Positions 8,024 to 16,095 of a DNA stretch of 64,000 bases are shown one piece after another (the stretch's first letter is position 1; each line of letters opens with the position of its first letter). The DNA is taken from positions 186,001 to 250,000 of the forward strand of contig CAZPOV010000004.1 of NCBI GenBank assembly GCA_964588335.1. The letters run 5' to 3'. The notes below the pieces were generated by a model, which made no database searches, had not been told where the DNA came from, and saw nothing but the letters and a program-made list of their open reading frames with translations. Both the position numbers and the translations under genes were made by a program. This stretch comes from JAGQZY01 sp964588335. GTDB taxonomy: Bacteria > Bdellovibrionota > Bdellovibrionia > Bdellovibrionales > JAGQZY01.

Positions 8024-9177
8024 GGTCAGGGATGGCGAAAAATTTAGTTCTGCATAATAACTTAAACGAGGTGGTCCGGGTTTTCCCATGGACCAATCCC
8101 GAAAAGATATGGACGGTGTTTCGAAAAGACACCAAAAGAATGGAAGTTCTGAGTTCACTCACAAAGCTTGAAAAAGACAATGTTCCGTTTGAGGTCATTG
8201 ATACGTTCTCAGGAAGTGACGTGGCGAAAGGTCAGGTTTCCTTGGGGGCGGCAGGCTATCTTGCCTTGCAAGACCAAGCCGCCATTCAACCCCGAGTCGA
8301 AACCATTGAAGAAAAAGACATGGGGCCGGTTCGAAAAGCCGTTTTGTTTTCAATTCTCTTCTACGTTCTCTCGGGCTATTTGATCACCGATGTTTTTGCA
8401 CCCAGGTCGGAAGAGATCGCCGAAGAGGTCGTTGAAGAAAAAAAACGTGAAATTGTTAAAGTGGTGAAGCGCCAAATCAAGATTCCACAAAACACCCAGA
8501 GACGAACCATTAGTTTGAACCAGCCACGCCCGCAGAAAGTCAATCCGACAGCTAAGCGCAAAGGTTGGAAGCGCCGAGGTGCACTGGCTGCCCTTGGGCA
8601 ACTGGCGAAGTCGAAACAGAAAGGTGGTCTTGACCTAGGAGCTGTTAAAGCTTCGGCGGGACCAGGAATGGGTGGAACGCAAGGTTCCGGTGGCGTTCAA
8701 AAAAGTATTTATGCCAAAGGTATGGTGGCGGCTCCTCTTGGAGCCGGTCATAATCTTAAAGGTGGCGGCGGTTACGGCACCAAAGGTAAAGGTGGTGGCA
8801 AGGCTGGTTACGGCAGTGTTTCCTTGGTTGGCGCCACCGGTGCATCCCTCATTCCTATCCCCGAAGAGGCTTCGGTTGATGGTGGATTGGATAGCGGTTT
8901 GATCGCCGATGTGGTTCGCCGCAATTTAGGGCAAATTCGTTTTTGTTACGAACAAGGTTTGCAGCTGAACTCAGCTCTTTCCGGACGAGTGGCTGTCAAT
9001 TGGGTGATCGACGGCAGTGGCCGAGTCAAAACCGCAAAAGTGAAAAACACCTCTTTGAATAATAGAACTGTTGAAGACTGTATTTTAAGAAGATTGAGAA
9101 CATGGAAGTTCCCAATACCGGAAGGCAATCAGGATGTGCCGGTGTCTTATCCCTTTCTGCTAAAAAGAACGGGGTGA
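8020..9177 (+). CDS. TonB-like trans-envelope protein with AgmX/PglI-type C-terminal domain (GltG/GltJ-like)
   Basis: 385 residues from the ATG at 8020; an ATG at 8032 (MAKNLVL) with GAGG six bases upstream is an equally good start. Order: a cytoplasmic N-terminal domain of about 105 residues, one membrane helix (about 107-127), an acidic then Lys/Pro-rich stretch, a long Gly/Lys-rich linker (about 203-270), and a C-terminal domain (about 292-383) with IADVVRRNLGQIRFCYEQGL, GRVAVNWVIDGSGRV and a second Cys near LRTWKFP. The Cys pair (309, 354) is probably a disulfide. This tail is typical of AgmX/GltJ/GltG-type proteins, which act like TonB to carry proton-driven motion across the periplasm. 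It sits downstream of the channel genes, as expected. Confidence 0.85.
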   Translation: MRSGMAKNLVLHNNLNEVVRVFPWTNPEKIWTVFRKDTKRMEVLSSLTKLEKDNVPFEVIDTFSGSDVAKGQVSLGAAGYLALQDQAAIQPRVETIEEKDMGPVRKAVLFSILFYVLSGYLITDVFAPRSEEIAEEVVEEKKREIVKVVKRQIKIPQNTQRRTISLNQPRPQKVNPTAKRKGWKRRGALAALGQLAKSKQKGGLDLGAVKASAGPGMGGTQGSGGVQKSIYAKGMVAAPLGAGHNLKGGGGYGTKGKGGGKAGYGSVSLVGATGASLIPIPEEASVDGGLDSGLIADVVRRNLGQIRFCYEQGLQLNSALSGRVAVNWVIDGSGRVKTAKVKNTSLNNRTVEDCILRRLRTWKFPIPEGNQDVPVSYPFLLKRTG

Positions 9178-9182
9178 AGAAG

Positions 9183-10349
9183 ATGACAAGCATTATCGCA
9201 CAAGGGGGAGCCATGGGGCGACTTTTATTACTTGGATTATTTCTTACATTAACAGCCTGCCACAGTGGCTGGGACAAAGATCCTTTTTCTGGTGAAGAAG
9301 ATCGTATTAAAAACGCGATTGAGCCGGACAAAAAAATTGAGAAAGTCCCACCTCCTGAACAAGGCACACTATTTGTTGATATGCAGCAGGTTTACAGTGT
9401 GGTTGAAGGTGACACATTAGAAATTCCGGTGCGCTACAAAATTGCCCATCCGGAAGTGACAATTTCGTCGATTCAAGTTCAAGGCCTTGAGGAAAACTTT
9501 CCAGGGTCCACCTTTGACGCCGAGAAGAATGTGATTCGAATCACACCGCCCTACGATTTCGTACCGGTTGATACGCCTTATATTATTCAACCTCTATCGG
9601 TATCGTTCTTCAATCAATATGAAGGACAGGTTCAAGAGGTGAAACGCACTGTTGTCATTCACGTGATACCACAAAACACTTCAGTTCCAGTGATCGAGGA
9701 TCTCAGCTTTAGCCCCGCCAACTCGGTGGTCGTCGCTGGCAAGGAAAAAAAGCTTTTGATCGAAGTTTATGACACCAACAAAGAGTACAGTCCTCGGGTG
9801 ACTGTGATGAATGCGTTTGGCAGTCAATTGCAAGGGGCGCAATTTGTTAGAGTTCCTAACGAGGGTGTCTACAATCCGACCAACGATGTTTGGGAGTTTG
9901 AGGCAAGAATTAACATTCCTTCCGATTACTACTTACCAGCCTCAAAATCGCGTGTGACATTAGAGATTTTTTCTTATTCGATAACTGGAATTCCCTCACG
10001 CAGTGAGGACATCAGCTTCACAATTGAACGGACGCCAGAGGCACCGAAAATCGTCAGCGAAAAAATACTGAAGTTTACTGAAAAGATTGAAAACCAGTAC
10101 ACCTTTAGCGCCTTTGATATTCGAGGCAATGGACGTGTCACCACGGAATGTGTCGGTGGTCCCGCTGGAATGACCTGCGACTGTCGGCGCGATGGCTTTC
10201 CAAATAACGACATTGCTTTTTGTACGGTGACTTGGATACCGGAAACCGTCGGTGAGTTTGATCTCCAGTTCAAAGCCGAGAACAAAATAGGCTCAGATGT
10301 GGTTACGCAAGTAAAAGATGTAAAAATTGAAGTAGGGAGTGCCGAATGA
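9183..10349 (+). CDS. Lipoprotein with Ig/cadherin-like domains
   Basis: About 388 residues from ATG 9183; a second ATG at 9213 would also give a good leader (MGRLLLLGLFLTLTAC). The lipobox LTAC predicts a lipid anchor. The mature part is almost entirely beta: a domain near residues 55-165 begins with a cadherin/Ig-like edge (VVEGDTLEIPVRYKI), a middle domain follows, and the last domain carries four close cysteines (TECVGGPAGMTCDCRRDG, then FCTVTW). The chain looks like two to three Ig-like modules on a lipid anchor. The following barrel gene overlaps it by 4 bases. In Glt-type systems such lipoproteins sit at the outer membrane; a binding or scaffolding role is inference. Confidence 0.78.
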   Translation: MTSIIAQGGAMGRLLLLGLFLTLTACHSGWDKDPFSGEEDRIKNAIEPDKKIEKVPPPEQGTLFVDMQQVYSVVEGDTLEIPVRYKIAHPEVTISSIQVQGLEENFPGSTFDAEKNVIRITPPYDFVPVDTPYIIQPLSVSFFNQYEGQVQEVKRTVVIHVIPQNTSVPVIEDLSFSPANSVVVAGKEKKLLIEVYDTNKEYSPRVTVMNAFGSQLQGAQFVRVPNEGVYNPTNDVWEFEARINIPSDYYLPASKSRVTLEIFSYSITGIPSRSEDISFTIERTPEAPKIVSEKILKFTEKIENQYTFSAFDIRGNGRVTTECVGGPAGMTCDCRRDGFPNNDIAFCTVTWIPETVGEFDLQFKAENKIGSDVVTQVKDVKIEVGSAE

Positions 10350-11023
10350 TTAAAAAAACTTTACTCATTTTAGTCCTAATGTGGCTGGGCCGAACCGCTC
10401 ACGCCGATATCTTACAAGACTTTGACTCTCTGGGTGGCAACGATGTGTTGATCAACCGAGCCAAAGTTCTTCGTCCCGATAAAGACATCAAGGTCGTGCA
10501 AAACCGCGTTGTCGATCGTCGTTGGCGGAGTGAGTTTTCTGCCGGTTATTCCAATGTCATAGGTGGCGATAGCTTTTTGCAAAGTCAGATGCTCAATCTT
10601 GACTATCATTTGCACATCAACCCCTACTGGCAAGTTGGGGTGTCTTACTTTTCGGCTTACAATAAACTGAGCAGCGAAGGAAAGTACCTTATTGATCAAA
10701 ATGGTTTGGTTCCGGATGTGGATCAGCCCGACAGTGGTTATGAAGTCATTGGGAACTTTGCTCCGTTTTATGGAAAAATTAATATGTTTGGATTAGGGGT
10801 CGCTCAATTCGATGTTTACGCGATTGTGTCCTATGGAAACATCAAATTGAGTTCGGGAGACACGCCCACCTATACATGGGGTGGTGGTTTGGGACTGTGG
10901 ATGTCTCAACATCTTTCGGCTCGACTTGAAATTCGCCAAAGATTTTATGAGGCTCAGCGTTTTGGTGGAACTTCAGAGATCAATACCACCAATGCCGGTC
11001 TGTCTTTTGGATACCTACTTTAA
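10346..11023 (+). CDS. Outer-membrane beta-barrel of the Agl/Glt-like operon
   Basis: A 225-residue protein with a signal peptide (MIKKTLLILVLMWLGRTAHA) and a barrel-like mature part: repeated amphipathic strands such as WRSEFSAGYSNVIGG, YWQVGVSYFSAYNKL, FDVYAIVSYGNIKL and TWGGGLGLWMSQHLSARLEIRQ, ending in GLSFGYLL. Length and pattern suggest an eight-strand OmpA/OmpW-size barrel. It begins inside the stop codon of the Ig-like lipoprotein gene. The myxobacterial gliding complex contains small outer-membrane barrels (GltA, GltB, GltH), and this gene occupies an equivalent place. Which of them it matches cannot be told from reading alone. Confidence 0.78.
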   Translation: MIKKTLLILVLMWLGRTAHADILQDFDSLGGNDVLINRAKVLRPDKDIKVVQNRVVDRRWRSEFSAGYSNVIGGDSFLQSQMLNLDYHLHINPYWQVGVSYFSAYNKLSSEGKYLIDQNGLVPDVDQPDSGYEVIGNFAPFYGKINMFGLGVAQFDVYAIVSYGNIKLSSGDTPTYTWGGGLGLWMSQHLSARLEIRQRFYEAQRFGGTSEINTTNAGLSFGYLL

Positions 11024-11035
11024 GGGGAACTCAGA

Positions 11036-12631
11036 ATGTTGAAATATTTAATTATTATCAGTCTTTTTTGCTCGCCGGCCTGGGCCGATGATCTGCTCGA
11101 TGTTTTAGACAGTGGCGAGGGGCAAGAAGAGGGTCTTGTCATCGAAAAGAAAAGCAATCTGTTCAAAGGATTGGTTAAGAATCCGACAGCTGAACAGAAC
11201 ATCTTTTTTCAATTCCTTCATCAAGGAGAAGAAAAGAAAGCTCTTTATCAATGGCCGTCGGCTTTCGAGGGAACAGGTTTCGCTCGCTCGGACACGGGGC
11301 GAGCACTTTATGGCTATCTCTTATTTAAAAATGGCCTGAAGATCACCGGACTGGAAAGCCTTTTTATGGCGCGTCCCTCAGGGATTGATAAAAAGTTGGT
11401 TCGCTTGTGGAGAGGTCTGATGCAAACCAATGAGACCCTTTGGAAGCTGACCGACGTTCAGTGGAATACCGAGTGGACCGAAATTTTTGGAGTGTCAGCT
11501 GAAGTCATGGTGACCGCTCGGCGCTTTGATTCCGAACCCAGTTTGGATCAACTTGAAAGACTGTTGCGCAAAACCAGTTCAAAAACCTGGGAAAGAAGCT
11601 GGACCGAGTGGCGTTACATAACATTTCTTATCACTCAAGATGAGATCATTAAAGCCGCGAAACTTCTGAAGCACTTGCAGAGTGTCGAGTCGGGGAATCC
11701 GGTTTCCGATAATCTGATGAACCTAACAGCGGCTCGTCTGCTTTATCAAAAGGGATTTTTGAAACCTTCGTTACGTTATTATGGAAAGGTCAGTAAAGGA
11801 TCAGATTACTGGTTTGAAGCTATCGAAGAGATGGGTTGGGCTGAGCTTCGCTTGGGACAGCCACAAAACACTTTGGCCCATACTAAAACTCTATTGGTTG
11901 AGGATTTACAAACGGATGTCGGACCAGAAACTTTTTACTTAGCCAGTTTGGCCAATCTTAAAGTTTGTGACTACCAAGAAGTATCGAATATTCTGAAAGA
12001 ATTCCGTACCCGTTTTCGTGATAAAGCCGCGGCATTGTTAAAGTTGAAAGAAAAGCCAGAAACAGCGGCTGTGCAAAAGCTATTTTCCCTTTTGGCTAAC
12101 AGTCGAACTGATATGACAGCTTTGGGCGAACATGGCCAAAAGCTGCCTCGATACTCGACCCGCGATGAAAGTCTGTTTTTCTTAGTACAGCGTCAAGACC
12201 AAATGGCGAAAGAGGCTGAAAAAGCAAAAACCCTTTATTCTCAATCGTTGTCTGAGGGAACGGCGCAAGTGGGCTTTCAAGCTCAGATGGAGCAGTTTCG
12301 TAACGCCATTCAAAACCGCGCTCGCAACAGTTACACAGCGGCTTTGAATCGAGTCAAAGATCTGGCCCGTGATGAAATCAATGAAATCTCAGGCATCCTT
12401 AAAAAAATGCAAATTGTTGAAGCCGAATTGATTCAACAGTTGGCGATGAGTGATCGAGTTATAAATGATACGGTCAGTATGCAAGCCAAGGTTAAGAAAG
12501 GAACAACCGGCAGTACCGGGCGTGACACCTTAACTTTTCCTTTCAACGGAGAGATTTGGTTTGATGAGTTAAGTAATTATAAAATCGATATTGCCGGTGG
12601 CTGCCAATCAGGGAAAGGAAAGACATTGTGA
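11036..12631 (+). CDS. Periplasmic helical repeat (TPR-like) protein of the Agl/Glt-like operon
   Basis: A 531-residue protein with a short signal peptide (MLKYLIIISLFCSPAWA). The mature part is alpha-helical with TPR-like pairs, for example DEIIKAAKLLKHLQSVESG and AARLLYQKGFLKPSLRYYG, and ends in a long coiled-coil-like helix region (about residues 380-480) before a short C-terminal strand region (FPFNGEIWFDELSNYKIDI). GltC and related periplasmic TPR proteins are the nearest functional analogues, but orthology is not proven. It starts 12 bases after the barrel gene and overlaps the VWA lipoprotein gene (GTGA junction). Confidence 0.75.
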   Translation: MLKYLIIISLFCSPAWADDLLDVLDSGEGQEEGLVIEKKSNLFKGLVKNPTAEQNIFFQFLHQGEEKKALYQWPSAFEGTGFARSDTGRALYGYLLFKNGLKITGLESLFMARPSGIDKKLVRLWRGLMQTNETLWKLTDVQWNTEWTEIFGVSAEVMVTARRFDSEPSLDQLERLLRKTSSKTWERSWTEWRYITFLITQDEIIKAAKLLKHLQSVESGNPVSDNLMNLTAARLLYQKGFLKPSLRYYGKVSKGSDYWFEAIEEMGWAELRLGQPQNTLAHTKTLLVEDLQTDVGPETFYLASLANLKVCDYQEVSNILKEFRTRFRDKAAALLKLKEKPETAAVQKLFSLLANSRTDMTALGEHGQKLPRYSTRDESLFFLVQRQDQMAKEAEKAKTLYSQSLSEGTAQVGFQAQMEQFRNAIQNRARNSYTAALNRVKDLARDEINEISGILKKMQIVEAELIQQLAMSDRVINDTVSMQAKVKKGTTGSTGRDTLTFPFNGEIWFDELSNYKIDIAGGCQSGKGKTL

Positions 12632-13644
12632 TGAAAGTTTTAAAAGGTCTTATCGTTCTTTTAATGGTCGCGGGTTGCAGTAAAGATCCCAGTACCTTCA
12701 AGGTCCCTGTTCCTGATAAAGAATTTGTCGATAAGTCGGGAACCGTCAGCGGATACAATCCGGAAGTCGATATTCTTTTTATAATTGATGATTCTGGGAG
12801 TATGAGTAGTTATCAAACTCGTTTGGCTGAAAACGCTGATATATTTATGAATCAGTTTTTCGACGCTCGCTTTATCGACTTTCATATTGGTGTAACGACA
12901 TCCACAGAGACCGACAGCATCTTTGGGTCTGGGAGCAAAGCTTCGGGTGGCAAACTTCATAAAGTGGGTGGCTTGTCGTATGTCGATCGGAGAACTCCGA
13001 ACCCCGAGAGTACCTTGATGGAGATGCTGGATGTCGGTACGTCAGGAAGTGGAACCGAGAAATTTCTATCGATCCCACGTCTTACTTTTTCGCCTTTAAA
13101 TATGAAGACCAAAAACAAAGGTTTTTATCGGGAAAATGCCCATTTGGTTATTTTTGTTCTGACCGACACCTACGATCAAACCAATCTTGAGCCCGAGACA
13201 ACCTATGATTTTTTGGTCGATCTGAAAAAGGGTGATCAAAGCAAGCTGCATTATGCGGCTGCGATTATTACCATCGAAAAAGCGGGATGCAGCCCTGATG
13301 GTAGTGACCTTCCTTTAAAACTATCGAAGCTTGCCGAGTATTTTCAGGGACGTGGTCATCGCTTTAATATTTGCCAAAGTGATTACGGAGAAGATTTGGC
13401 TCGAGTCGCAACCAGTATCGTTAACGCTGTATCAACAGTTTACCTCGATAATCTTCCCGACGTTCGCACCATGCGGGTTTTTTACGGTGATAAAGAGATT
13501 CCCAATCAAGAAGAAGGGGGCTGGACTTACGACTACAGTCTTAATGCTATCCACCTCTCCCCAGAAATTGATGTTCAGGGAGCCAATGGTGACAAACTTT
13601 CTATTCGCTACGAGGAAATCTACAAAGCTCAATCTGTTGATTAG
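12628..13644 (+). CDS. VWA-domain lipoprotein (CglB-like candidate)
   Basis: 338 residues from GTG 12628, which overlaps the previous stop; an ATG follows directly at 12631. The leader ends in a lipobox (MVAGC, Cys17). The mature chain is a von Willebrand A domain: the MIDAS motif DxSxS is present at Asp54, Ser56 and Ser58 (FIIDDSGSM), and a later metal-site acid is in VLTDTYDQ (about Asp180). A C-terminal beta segment follows (RVFYGDKEIP; DKLSIRYEEIYK). In Myxococcus, the gliding adhesin CglB is an outer-membrane lipoprotein with a VWA/integrin-like domain; a VWA lipoprotein ending a Glt-like operon is therefore a strong candidate for the surface-contact part. That role is inference from fold and place. 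Confidence 0.82.
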   Translation: MMKVLKGLIVLLMVAGCSKDPSTFKVPVPDKEFVDKSGTVSGYNPEVDILFIIDDSGSMSSYQTRLAENADIFMNQFFDARFIDFHIGVTTSTETDSIFGSGSKASGGKLHKVGGLSYVDRRTPNPESTLMEMLDVGTSGSGTEKFLSIPRLTFSPLNMKTKNKGFYRENAHLVIFVLTDTYDQTNLEPETTYDFLVDLKKGDQSKLHYAAAIITIEKAGCSPDGSDLPLKLSKLAEYFQGRGHRFNICQSDYGEDLARVATSIVNAVSTVYLDNLPDVRTMRVFYGDKEIPNQEEGGWTYDYSLNAIHLSPEIDVQGANGDKLSIRYEEIYKAQSVD

Positions 13645-13652
13645 TTTCATGT

Positions 13653-13679
13653 TCGACCTTTATAGACTTTAAAGGTCGA
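13653..13679 (+). terminator. Perfect 10-bp hairpin after the Agl/Glt-like operon
   Basis: TCGACCTTTA (13653-13662) and TAAAGGTCGA (13670-13679) form a perfect stem with a 7-base loop, 8 bases after the last stop of the operon. There is no T-run after it, so it is not a standard intrinsic terminator; it may protect the 3' end of the message or mark its end. Confidence 0.4.
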
Positions 13680-13766
13680 GCCTGAATTTAGAACTTCGCT
13701 CTTTATGGCTCCCTTTTATTATGAAAATTCATTTCTTTCGAAAAAGGGTTTCATCTTTGTTCCATT

Positions 13767-13979
13767 TTGCAGTGGCTAGAGGCTGACACATTAATGTTGA
13801 TGCGTTCAGTTCAGGCACACCTTGATTTAATGAACTTGGAGCGTCGCCTCCTCGATAGAAACACTCTGAACAATCGTATCGATCAAACCTGCGAGCCGTT
13901 GGCCGGTGAGTCGATGCAGAGGTTCACCCCTTCCGATGAAGAAGGGGAGGCGCCAATTGAGCAGGACGTCGAGTCCTAG
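13767..13979 (+). CDS. Possible small hypothetical protein
   Basis: An open frame of 70 codons from TTG 13767 (61 from ATG 13794) fills most of the 341-bp gap between the VWA lipoprotein and the convergent hydrolase gene. The product would be acidic and hydrophilic, with a helix-forming start (LDLMNLERRLLDRNTLNNR) and an acidic tail (DEEGEAPIEQDVES). No well-placed ribosome-binding site is seen; AGAGG lies too far from ATG 13794. No family is recognised. Coding bias looks plausible but the evidence is weak. The rest of the gap holds only the hairpin at 13653-13679. Confidence 0.35.
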   Translation: MQWLEADTLMLMRSVQAHLDLMNLERRLLDRNTLNNRIDQTCEPLAGESMQRFTPSDEEGEAPIEQDVES

Positions 13980-13985
13980 TTTTTT

Positions 13986-15947
13986 CTAAACGCCCGGTTC
14001 TTCCAGAGCTTTTTCAACTGGAAAAATTAAAGAAGTTTTCTCGGTTTCATTTGAAATAACCTCTAGTAATCCGAGGGTTCCATCAGGAACTGTCAGCAAA
14101 TTGCGAGACAAAGGTGCGCGTAAAAACACACGTGGATTACGGGTGCTCAACTCGATCATCAATTGTGATCCTTTGGGAACTTCAGCATTAACCAAAGGAA
14201 ACGTTAACTCCACTTGTTCCACTTCGTTGACTTTCGAGGTGATCGCAGCTGTTCTCCAACCAAAAGCCCCTTCGATGGCACCACCCTTAGGGTCGATAAA
14301 GAAATAGTGAATATGAAGAGGCACTTCGGGAACATTGGCTTGCAACGTCAACTTCATGGTCGGAGCACCGTTGATTATCATATCTTCTGTAATTTCGAAA
14401 ACCAGTTCTTTCGAGTAAAGGCTTTCATCCTTGGAGCGTTGAAGGGCGTAGTCTTCAAGAGTGAGGGTGCTTTCCAAAGACAGTTCTTGAAACCCCATAG
14501 GAAGTTCTTCATAGGAATCGGCCAGCTCGTAGCCGTCCTTGGTTTTTGTGTATTGGGCAAAGCGTTTTTCCGATTGGGGATCAAAATTTCCATCGGAGTC
14601 GGTGAGACCGATCAGTTTGCGTGCCAATGGTAAGGAGCTGAAAAAGTCTCCGCAACCATGTCCGTCTTTATGGAGAACCAAAAAGTTATTGCCACGATCG
14701 GGTGAATTTTCGTTGATATGATTAAATGCTAAAAGGGTGTCTCGACCATCCTGATCTCGAACCAGTCCAGCAACGTGAGCGATCGGCATTTTTGTTTTTA
14801 ATAGTTCATCCATCAGTTGTCGGTCTTTCCAGTACTGGTGATTCTTGTTATCGATGGCGGCACTGGTTTGGTTCCATTCCTCGGAATCAAATCCAAGTAA
14901 AATATCATCCATGCGCGAACGCCCATCCGATGAAACATCCAGTTTGATAAACTCCCAGTAGTTTTCAACATCTTGTAAACTTTCGTTGCGACGGTCGGTC
15001 GTTACATAAGAGAAAATACCATTTTCAACAAACTGACCTGAGGTGAAGGAGTCGGTGGCCGCATTGGCGGGCGCACTGCAGGCTACAACTGACTTTAAAG
15101 CAGGATGGTTGGTGGCCGCTGAGGCTAAGGCATCGTATCCATCATAAGACACACCATAAGCCATAACGCGACCGTTGCTTCTTGGCTGCTGAACGATCCA
15201 ATCCAAGCTGTCGCGACTGTCTTCGATGTTTAGGGGATCCAACCATTTAAACTCTCCCGACGAATTGTGAGAACCGCGATTGGCTTGAATGACCAACATC
15301 TTATCGAAATAAAGCGCTAGATAGGCTTGCGCGATGACACCGCCATAAACCATATACGGTGTTCGTAAAAACACAGCCCCTTTCTTGGCGGTTCCGCCTT
15401 TGCGTTGAATGGTCCACGTGGTTAATTGCTCTCCATCTTGCGTGGGGACTTGGTGAACGCTCATTTCCAAGGCGTCTTCAAACATCAAGGGAATAAACCG
15501 TCGCATTTTAAACTGTGGCGAGTAGGCCACTTGAACATACAAAAACCCTTTTTCGGTTTTATATTCGGCGATGTCAAAAGGGTGATCGTAGAGCATGGAT
15601 TTTTGGTACTCGCAGCTCGCAACATCCTGCTTAATGCTGTTGATCAAGCGGATGTAATAATCGATATATTGTTTATTTTCGACCTGCTTCTCAAGCAGGG
15701 CCGTTGGATCATCAGCCTTGATAAGGCTGCAGAAGTTGCGAAGAAAGCTGTCGTCATAAGCCGTGTTGGGCTCTTCAGCGACAATACCGGTTTCGCCATT
15801 GAGGTTTTTTAGCTCCTCGTTCTCTTTTTCGATCTTTCGGATTTTGTTTTGTAGAGACGCAATTTGGGCGCCATCATCATTTTTACTGCAGCCGACAACG
15901 CTAACAACCAGGCTAGCGGCGACGAGTATTCGCTTTGTATTTTTCAT
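13986..15947 (-). CDS. Lipoprotein alpha/beta hydrolase of the CocE/NonD (S15) family
   Basis: 653 residues. The leader ends in a lipobox (SVVGC, Cys20), followed by a heptad-rich coiled-coil segment (about residues 27-50). The hydrolase domain follows: an HNSSGEF segment near 227, the RDSLDWI helix, and the nucleophile motif GVSYDG with Ser267, as in X-Pro dipeptidyl peptidase and cocaine esterase relatives (GxSYxG). A beta-sandwich C-terminal domain (about 500-640) matches the PepX_C layout. Members cleave acyl, ester or peptide bonds; the substrate here is unknown. Envelope anchoring by lipid plus a coiled coil is unusual for the family. It stands alone on the minus strand. Confidence 0.8.
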   Translation of the reverse strand: MKNTKRILVAASLVVSVVGCSKNDDGAQIASLQNKIRKIEKENEELKNLNGETGIVAEEPNTAYDDSFLRNFCSLIKADDPTALLEKQVENKQYIDYYIRLINSIKQDVASCEYQKSMLYDHPFDIAEYKTEKGFLYVQVAYSPQFKMRRFIPLMFEDALEMSVHQVPTQDGEQLTTWTIQRKGGTAKKGAVFLRTPYMVYGGVIAQAYLALYFDKMLVIQANRGSHNSSGEFKWLDPLNIEDSRDSLDWIVQQPRSNGRVMAYGVSYDGYDALASAATNHPALKSVVACSAPANAATDSFTSGQFVENGIFSYVTTDRRNESLQDVENYWEFIKLDVSSDGRSRMDDILLGFDSEEWNQTSAAIDNKNHQYWKDRQLMDELLKTKMPIAHVAGLVRDQDGRDTLLAFNHINENSPDRGNNFLVLHKDGHGCGDFFSSLPLARKLIGLTDSDGNFDPQSEKRFAQYTKTKDGYELADSYEELPMGFQELSLESTLTLEDYALQRSKDESLYSKELVFEITEDMIINGAPTMKLTLQANVPEVPLHIHYFFIDPKGGAIEGAFGWRTAAITSKVNEVEQVELTFPLVNAEVPKGSQLMIELSTRNPRVFLRAPLSRNLLTVPDGTLGLLEVISNETEKTSLIFPVEKALEEPGV

Positions 15948-16095
15948 TTGTATCCCCCCACAGGAGGCCCGAATAAACCAAGACTCGCAGGTTCAGTCAA
16001 ATATCAAAATGAAAAAAATATAGGGGTGCAAGAAAAAGTTAGTAATTTAAATAACTTATAAATCTTCGCTGAGGGCCTTGCGGTTTGAAAAAACC

